Positions 20,954 through 25,795 of a DNA stretch of 25,795 nucleotides are shown here, one piece after another. Both the position numbers and the translations under genes were made by a program. The stretch lies in NCBI GenBank assembly GCA_964531735.1, contig CAZHGD010000106.1, forward strand, positions 1-25,795, read 5' to 3'. The DNA comes from CAZHGD01 sp964531735 (GTDB taxonomy: Bacteria; Armatimonadota; UBA10988). Every line of letters begins with the position of its first letter. The first letter of the stretch is position 1. A model generated the notes under the pieces. The model did not search any database. It saw only the letters and a program-made list of their open reading frames with translations, and was not told where the DNA came from.

Positions 20954-21955
20954 ATGGACTTCACCGTCGCCGTCACCGCGCGTGCCTTCATGGACGACGG
21001 TCAAGACGAGCTCCCGTGGCTACAGGCCGCCGGCGCGCGGCTGGGCCAGGTCGCGTATGGTCCGCTGACCGCCGCGCAACTCGTGCCGGTGCTGCGTGAC
21101 GCCGACGCGGTCATCGCCAGCGGCGACGCCTATACCGACGAGGTGCTGGCCGCCTGTCCTCGCTTGCAGCTCATCGCGCGGTGGGGGGCCGGGTTCGACT
21201 CGGTCGATCTGGCGGCCTGCACGCGGCACGGCGTGCTCGCCACCCGGGTGGTCGGCTGTCTGACCGACGCCGTGGCCGACCACGCCTTCGCGCTGCTCCT
21301 CGCGCTGGCGCGGCGGCTGGCCGAAGGGGACCAGCAACTGCGGGCCGGTGGCTGGCGGCCACTCCAGGGCGTGGCGGTGGCCGGCGCGACGCTGGGTCTG
21401 GTCGGCTTCGGACCCATCGGCCAAGGCGTGGCCGACCGCGCGCGCGGCTTCGCCATGCGCGTACTCGTGCACGATCCGTACCAGGGCGACGACGTCCTGA
21501 GAGCGCATCGTGCCTCGCGGGCTCCGTTGGCGACGCTGCTGGCCGAGAGTGACTTCGTCTCACTCCACGCCGCCACCAGTGCCGAGACCCGCCACCTGAT
21601 CGACGCCGCGGCGCTGGCGACCATGAAACCGACCGCGCTGCTGATCAACACCGCGCGCGGCCAGTTGGTCGATGAGGGCGCGCTGCTCGCGGCGCTGGAG
21701 AACGGGCAACTGGCCGGCGCGGCGCTCGACGTCTACGGCCTGGAGCCCTTGCCGGCCGATGCGCCCATCCGCCGTGCGCCGCGGACGCTGTTGATGCCAC
21801 ACAGCGGCTTCAACACGCAGGCCAGTGCGCGGGCCGTCTCTCACGAGACGGCATCGGCGGTGGTCTCCGTGCTGGCCCGACGAGTGCCGGCGAACCTGCT
21901 GAACCCCGAGGTGCTGGCCGCGCCGAACCTGCGGGCGCGCGTGAGGAGCGACTGA
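20954..21955 (+). CDS. D-2-hydroxyacid dehydrogenase (phosphoglycerate-dehydrogenase-like)
   Basis: The 333-residue product is a full-length NAD-dependent D-isomer 2-hydroxyacid dehydrogenase. It shows IARWGAGFDSVDLAA at 74-88, ADHAFALLLALARR at 108-121, the nucleotide motif GLVGFGPIG ending at 156 with Asp174 after the second strand (NAD rather than NADP), and the catalytic set Arg235 in INTARGQLVD, Glu264 in DVYGLEPL and His283 in PHSGF. It should interconvert a 2-hydroxyacid and a 2-oxoacid in the cytoplasm. It lacks the regulatory domains of long SerA, so serine synthesis is only one option. No clear ribosome site precedes the ATG at 20954. It is convergent with the histidine kinase gene, one base apart, and a fragment of it lies at 20011-20178. 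Confidence 0.92.
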   Translation: MDFTVAVTARAFMDDGQDELPWLQAAGARLGQVAYGPLTAAQLVPVLRDADAVIASGDAYTDEVLAACPRLQLIARWGAGFDSVDLAACTRHGVLATRVVGCLTDAVADHAFALLLALARRLAEGDQQLRAGGWRPLQGVAVAGATLGLVGFGPIGQGVADRARGFAMRVLVHDPYQGDDVLRAHRASRAPLATLLAESDFVSLHAATSAETRHLIDAAALATMKPTALLINTARGQLVDEGALLAALENGQLAGAALDVYGLEPLPADAPIRRAPRTLLMPHSGFNTQASARAVSHETASAVVSVLARRVPANLLNPEVLAAPNLRARVRSD

Positions 21956-21956
21956 G

Positions 21957-24347
21957 CTACTGCGCCACCTGCATGGCCAGCGCGCCCAGGGCGCGGCGCA
22001 GGTCCTCGAGGTTGACCGGCTTCTGCAGGCGCGTGTCGATCTCTTCGGCCTGCACGACCTCGGCCGGCAAGCGGGCGTCGAGGCCCGTGATCAGCACGAC
22101 CTTGGTCTGCGGGCTGCGGCTCTTGATGGTACGCGCGACCTGTAGGCCCGACATGCCGGGCATGCCCCAGTCGGTGATGACCACATCGTGCTGCCGGGGG
22201 TCGAACAGCGTCACCGCCTCCTTGCCGTCGGAGGCGATGGTGGCCTTGTGCCCCAAGGCCATCAGGAGCTGCCCGAGCGTGTCGCGGACCATCGCCTGGT
22301 CATCGACGACCAGCGCGTGCAACGGTGGGGCCTCGCCGACCTCGATCGGCGCCGCCGGAATGGCCCGGCCGCGCGCGGCGCGCTCCTGCGAGCACGGCAG
22401 CGACAGGAAGAACTCGGTGCCGACGCCGGGGCTGCTGACCACCCGGATGTCGCCGTTGTGGCGCTGGATGATGCCGTAGGCCACCGACAGGCCCAGGCCG
22501 GTGCCCTTCTCGCCGCCGGTGGTGAAGAACGGCTCGAAGCAGCGGCGACGGACCTCCTCGGTCATGCCGCAGCCGTTGTCGCGCACTGCCACGACCACCT
22601 GATCGCCCTCGTCCCAGGTGCGGCAGAGAATCCGACCGCCCTGGCCCATGGCGTTGACCGAGTTGAGGATCAGGTTGATCAGCACCTCGCGGATCGCCGC
22701 CGCGTCCACCTCGACACCGTTGCGAGCGCGCAGCTCCAGTTCCACGGTGATGGGCTTGTCCACTTGGCCGGGGTCGTGCTTCCAGCGCGGCTCGGTCATG
22801 GCCACGGCGTCGGCCACCAGCTCGTTGACATCGCAGGCGGCCGTCTTCGGCGGCTCCTCCTTGGCGAAACTGCCGATGCGCTGGACCAGCAGGGCCGCGT
22901 CCTGGGCCGTGCGCTCGATGATGCGCAGGCGGTGGAGCACGTCGGCCGGCAGGTCCTCCATCAGCGCGAGTTGGGCCGAGCCGAGGATGGCCATCAGCGC
23001 GTTGTTGAAGTTGTGCGCCACGCCGCTGGTCATCTCGCCGATGGCGCGCATCTTCTCGATGTTGACCGCCTGGTCCTGCGAGCGCTCCAGGTCGCGATAG
23101 GCTTGCTCGAGCGCGGCCTGGTACTCGATCAGGTCGCGCTCGGCGCGCATCCGCTCGAGCGCGATGGCCGCCTGGGTGGCGAAGGCTTGGACGCGTTCGA
23201 GGTCACGCGTATCGACGGCTTCGCGCGAGCCCAGGCCGAGCAGGCCGATCAGCTCGTCGCCGACGAGCAGCGGCAGGACGAGACAGGAGCGGAAGTCGAG
23301 AATGCGGGCCACGTCGGGCACCAGCGCCCGGTAGCGGCGCGACTGTGTGTGGGCGCCCAGCACGGCGGCGAAATCGCCCGAGACGAACGGCACGCGCGTC
23401 GAGACGACCTGCGCCACGGGCGTGCCTTCGCGCAACGGCAGGCGGATGGCGGCGAGCGGCTCGCCGAGCAGCGATTGCACCGCGGCGACGCGACGCTCGG
23501 CGCTGGTGGAGAAGCGGGCCATGCGCAGGTCGTCCACGCCGGCGTCACGCAGGTAGATGACCGCCAGCGACGACGGCACGATCTCGGCGACGCCGTCGAC
23601 CACGCGTTGCAGGACCTCGTCGAGGTCCTCGCTCTGGTGGATCGCCGCGTCGATCTCGCGCAGGCGCAGCAGCTCGCGGTGGCGGGCGTGCAGCGTCTCG
23701 TTGACCTGCCGCAGGTCGCCGGTGCGCTGGCGCACGGCGTCCTCCAGGTGACCGGCCAGTTCGCGGTACTTGGCCTCCGACATCAGCAGGTCGGACTCGA
23801 TGCCGGCCAGCGTGCGCACCAGGTAGTTGAGCACGCAGGCCGTGGCCAGCAGCGCGCCGATGACCACACCCGTGGCGGCCAGGGCCGATAGGGCCGGCTC
23901 GCCGGTGGTGGTTGGCACGGTGCTCCAGCCGACGGCCTGCGCCACCTGCGTGGCGGCGTGGCCCAGTCCGCACAGCGCGGCGGTCAGGAACAGGCCCTCG
24001 CGCGGTGACAGCAGTGTGGCCACGAACAACGGAAAGATGAACAGGAACTGCACCGCGGCGGTCAGCGGCGTGGTGCAATGGACCGCCAGCACGCTGGCGA
24101 AGCTGTCGAGGCCCAACTGCAGGACGTTGGCCCGCGGGCTCTCGCCGCGCCGGTGCAGCAGGGCCGTCAGAAGCGCGTTGTAGGCCAGGATGCCGAGTGC
24201 GGTCAGCAGTCCACCGGTGTCGCTGCCGCCGGTCGTGGCCCAGGCGCCGTAGCCGAGGAGCAGCACCACGGCGCCGAACAACCATCGCGCGCCCAGCACG
24301 CGCTGGACGCGTCGGGGCACGATCAGACCAGGGGGGCGGTGACTCAC
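21957..24347 (-). CDS. Membrane hybrid sensor histidine kinase with GAF and receiver domains
   Basis: The 796-residue product has about five to six N-terminal membrane helices (20-180), a coiled-coil (190-235) and a GAF domain (about 237-400, VLPLLVGDELIGLLGLGSRE). The HisKA H-box is GVAHNFNN (His445), followed by the ATPase N-box LILNSVNAM, G1 DNGCGM, F FEPFFTT and G2 GTGLGL, then a C-terminal receiver (VVDDQAMVRDTL, phospho-acceptor Asp726 in VVITDWGMP, Thr/Gly in LITG, Lys776 in QKPV). The HNFNN H-box places it in the family of kinases that signal through a fused or partner receiver. No separate DNA-binding regulator lies nearby, so the output is probably elsewhere. GTG at 24347 overlaps the deacetylase stop in a GTGA, so the pair is translationally coupled. 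Confidence 0.95.
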   Translation of the reverse strand: MSHRPPGLIVPRRVQRVLGARWLFGAVVLLLGYGAWATTGGSDTGGLLTALGILAYNALLTALLHRRGESPRANVLQLGLDSFASVLAVHCTTPLTAAVQFLFIFPLFVATLLSPREGLFLTAALCGLGHAATQVAQAVGWSTVPTTTGEPALSALAATGVVIGALLATACVLNYLVRTLAGIESDLLMSEAKYRELAGHLEDAVRQRTGDLRQVNETLHARHRELLRLREIDAAIHQSEDLDEVLQRVVDGVAEIVPSSLAVIYLRDAGVDDLRMARFSTSAERRVAAVQSLLGEPLAAIRLPLREGTPVAQVVSTRVPFVSGDFAAVLGAHTQSRRYRALVPDVARILDFRSCLVLPLLVGDELIGLLGLGSREAVDTRDLERVQAFATQAAIALERMRAERDLIEYQAALEQAYRDLERSQDQAVNIEKMRAIGEMTSGVAHNFNNALMAILGSAQLALMEDLPADVLHRLRIIERTAQDAALLVQRIGSFAKEEPPKTAACDVNELVADAVAMTEPRWKHDPGQVDKPITVELELRARNGVEVDAAAIREVLINLILNSVNAMGQGGRILCRTWDEGDQVVVAVRDNGCGMTEEVRRRCFEPFFTTGGEKGTGLGLSVAYGIIQRHNGDIRVVSSPGVGTEFFLSLPCSQERAARGRAIPAAPIEVGEAPPLHALVVDDQAMVRDTLGQLLMALGHKATIASDGKEAVTLFDPRQHDVVITDWGMPGMSGLQVARTIKSRSPQTKVVLITGLDARLPAEVVQAEEIDTRLQKPVNLEDLRRALGALAMQVAQ

Positions 24348-25498
24348 GGCTGCAACACCATCGACAGTGGGCCGGGCTCGAGGCCCGCGTCGCGCAACTC
24401 GTTGATCAGACGCGGCAACACCTCGGCGGTGGCCGGCGAGGCAATGTGCATCAGCACGATGGCGCCCGGTTTGAAGCCCTTGGCCTTGACGCGCGCCAGG
24501 ACGTCATCGGCCGTGGTGCCCTTGCGCCAGTCGAGCGCGTCGACGGTCCAGTAGACCGGCAGGAACCCGTGACGCAGCAGGGCCCGCAAGACGCGCAGAT
24601 CACGGTCACCGTAGGGCGGTCGCAGGTAGGGCCGGTAGGCCTGGCTGGCCTGTCGCAGCAGCGCCTGCTCGGCCTGTTCGGCCTCGCTCAGCAGGCCCGA
24701 CTCGCTGAGGCGGGTGAACTGCGGGTGCGTCATGCTGTGGTTGCCCACCTCATGACCGGCCGCCGCAATCCGTTGCACCGTGCCGGGGAAGCGGCGCGCG
24801 AAGCCGCCGGTCAGGAAGAACGTGGCCCGGATGCCGCGCGACTTGAGCGTCTCGAGAATCGGTCCCACGGGCCGGTCATCCCAGCAGCCGTCGAGCGTCA
24901 GGGCCACGCGCTTCGGGCCGGTCAGGCCGCGGGCGAGCTCGTTGGCGGCCAGCTCCAGGCTGGCTGAGCCGCCTTGCCATTCATGAGTGAAGCCGGGCGG
25001 CAAGGTCAGCGTGCCCAGCCGCGCCTTGCGCCGGTCGCGCGGTGTCGGCCCGGCGGGCGGGGCCGGCTTCGGCGGCTCGGCGGCCGGCTGTGGCGAACTC
25101 GGCTGGCTCGGCTTGGCAATCGGCTGCGGCGCGGGCTGGGGCGGCGCCTTCGGCTCCGGTTCGGGCGCCGGCTCGTCAGTGGGCGCAGGCGGGTGGGGCT
25201 TGGCGATGGGCTGGTGCGCGCCGGATTTGGCGGGCCGGAGCGATTCCGGCGGCTCGGCAGCCGCCACGCGGCCATCGTCGGCGCGGTCGCGCGCGGCACC
25301 AGGCGCGGCGACGGGCCGGTGGCCCAGCCGGCCGAGGCCGAACACCAGGCGGGAGGTCCAGCTCGACGGGACCAGACCGGCGTTGTTGGCGATGACGAAG
25401 AGGCCGCAGACGCCGATCAACACCAGTGCCACCGTCGCGGCGCGACCGGACGGTGGGCTGGACCGAGGAGTTGCCGGTCGCCCGCGCTTGCCTGCCAA
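24344..25498 (-). CDS. Membrane-anchored polysaccharide deacetylase (NodB/CE4)
   Basis: The 384-residue product has one N-terminal membrane helix (22-38), a long Pro/Ala/Glu/Lys-rich linker (about 80-155) that can span the cell wall, and a NodB domain (about 197-375). CE4 motifs are LTLDGCWDD (Asp203), GHEVGNHSMTHP (metal ligands His254 and His258), LRPPYGD (Arg293), WTVDALDW and IVLMHIA (His351). It likely removes acetyl groups from N-acetylglucosamine-containing polymer or peptidoglycan. Motif 1 has an insert-like GCW between the two Asp elements compared with the usual TFDDG. The start is a TTG at 25498 with GGAGG 12 nt upstream; no ATG is available before the membrane helix. It overlaps the histidine kinase gene by 4 nt, suggesting the kinase senses envelope or polymer state. 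Confidence 0.88.
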   Translation of the reverse strand: MAGKRGRPATPRSSPPSGRAATVALVLIGVCGLFVIANNAGLVPSSWTSRLVFGLGRLGHRPVAAPGAARDRADDGRVAAAEPPESLRPAKSGAHQPIAKPHPPAPTDEPAPEPEPKAPPQPAPQPIAKPSQPSSPQPAAEPPKPAPPAGPTPRDRRKARLGTLTLPPGFTHEWQGGSASLELAANELARGLTGPKRVALTLDGCWDDRPVGPILETLKSRGIRATFFLTGGFARRFPGTVQRIAAAGHEVGNHSMTHPQFTRLSESGLLSEAEQAEQALLRQASQAYRPYLRPPYGDRDLRVLRALLRHGFLPVYWTVDALDWRKGTTADDVLARVKAKGFKPGAIVLMHIASPATAEVLPRLINELRDAGLEPGPLSMVLQP

Positions 25499-25641
25499 GA
25501 CTGTTAAGTACCTCCGACTACCGTGCGACGCTCCGCTGGGGCCTGGACCGCGACACGAAGTGGCGAACCGCCGCTGATTCGTTAGAGTGACCGGGTGGGC
25601 CGGTGGTGACCCAAAGAAGGGTGAACCGGGCGGCAGACCGG

Positions 25642-25795
25642 CTAGAGCGGCTCGCCAAGCCGCTCGGCGACGTACTGGCGCACGCGCTCGCCCTCGGCGG
25701 CGACCAGCGCGGCCAGGGCTCGCCGCGACGACTCGTCGCCGGCCGTGGCCAAGAGTTGGTCCGCCTGATCCAGCGCGGCGGCCAGCGCTGGGGCC
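25642..25795 (-). CDS. C-terminal end of an unidentified protein (runs off the right edge)
   Basis: A minus-strand frame is open from the window edge to a TAG at 25642, giving the last 50 residues of a protein. The piece is a charged, Ala/Leu-rich amphipathic helix (for example ALAALVAAEGERVRQYVAER). Codon use matches the neighbouring genes, with strong third-position GC. It is too short to assign to a family. It lies 143 nt upstream of the deacetylase on the same strand. That gap has no other gene and no convincing terminator, so the three genes could be one operon. Confidence 0.5.
   Translation of the reverse strand, partial: APALAAALDQADQLLATAGDESSRRALAALVAAEGERVRQYVAERLGEPL

Noticed and set aside
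21186..21206. GGTTCGA-like string resembling a tRNA T-loop
   Set aside because: It lies inside the dehydrogenase coding sequence (WGAGFDS) with no acceptor or anticodon stems around it. No tRNA or rRNA was found in the window.
22188..23891. Plus-strand open frame of 567 codons
   Set aside because: Antisense to the histidine kinase, no recognisable motif and biased composition (His, Arg, Ala, Val, Gly).

Overview
The window is uniformly GC-rich (about two-thirds G+C by eye) and gene-dense. GTG and TTG starts are used alongside ATG, and long spurious reading frames lie antisense to the real genes. The gene mix is a LacI regulator, a secreted SUMF1-fold protein, a lipoprotein beta-helix, GH116 and GH29-like glycosidases, an H-X-DG prepilin-type protein and GDP-sugar enzymes. 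It suggests a free-living, carbohydrate-degrading Gram-negative-type bacterium from a poorly cultured lineage (Armatimonadota, Planctomycetota or a neighbouring phylum). This placement is an inference from gene content; there is no marker gene.

Region 1 (1-5107, minus strand) is a compact operon reading GDP-mannose 3,5-epimerase, GHMP sugar kinase, duplicated nucleotidylyltransferase, GH29-like protein, mannose-1-phosphate guanylyltransferase, then a TPR-like gene cut by the window edge. It supplies GDP-mannose and converts it to GDP-L-galactose or GDP-L-gulose, with a kinase/nucleotidyltransferase pair of unknown sugar. Region 2 (5142-7154) is its control node: a LacI repressor gene flanked by two near-identical 14-bp operators, one in front of the operon and one between lacI and the divergent secreted SUMF1-domain gene.

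Region 3 (7171-11205, minus) holds a lipoprotein right-handed beta-helix, a secreted 5'-nucleotidase-family phosphoesterase and a MazF toxin/ribbon-helix-helix antitoxin pair. Region 4 (11206-13551) looks accessory. It has a C-terminal relic of a PH-repeat membrane protein, a two-gene plus-strand operon encoding an unrecognised 164-aa protein and a HEPN-type protein with an RX4H motif, and a one-TM protein.

Region 5 (13552-19897, minus) carries a lipoprotein FKBP prolyl isomerase, a large GH116 glycosidase and two tandem paralogous membrane proteins, each built from four PH-like repeats. A perfect 33-bp inverted repeat made of two copies of a 12-bp palindrome lies between the FKBP and GH116 genes. 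Region 6 (20011-21955) has an intact D-2-hydroxyacid dehydrogenase, an internal fragment of the same gene 1.2 kb upstream, and an H-X-DG protein whose 3' end runs into that fragment. Region 7 (21957-25795, minus) has a membrane hybrid histidine kinase translationally coupled to a membrane-anchored polysaccharide deacetylase, and the tail of another gene at the right edge.

The strongest candidates for undescribed biology are the HEPN two-gene module, the tandem PH-repeat membrane protein family with its conserved C-terminal tail and relic third copy, and the LacI-controlled GDP-L-sugar operon with its duplicated nucleotidyltransferase.
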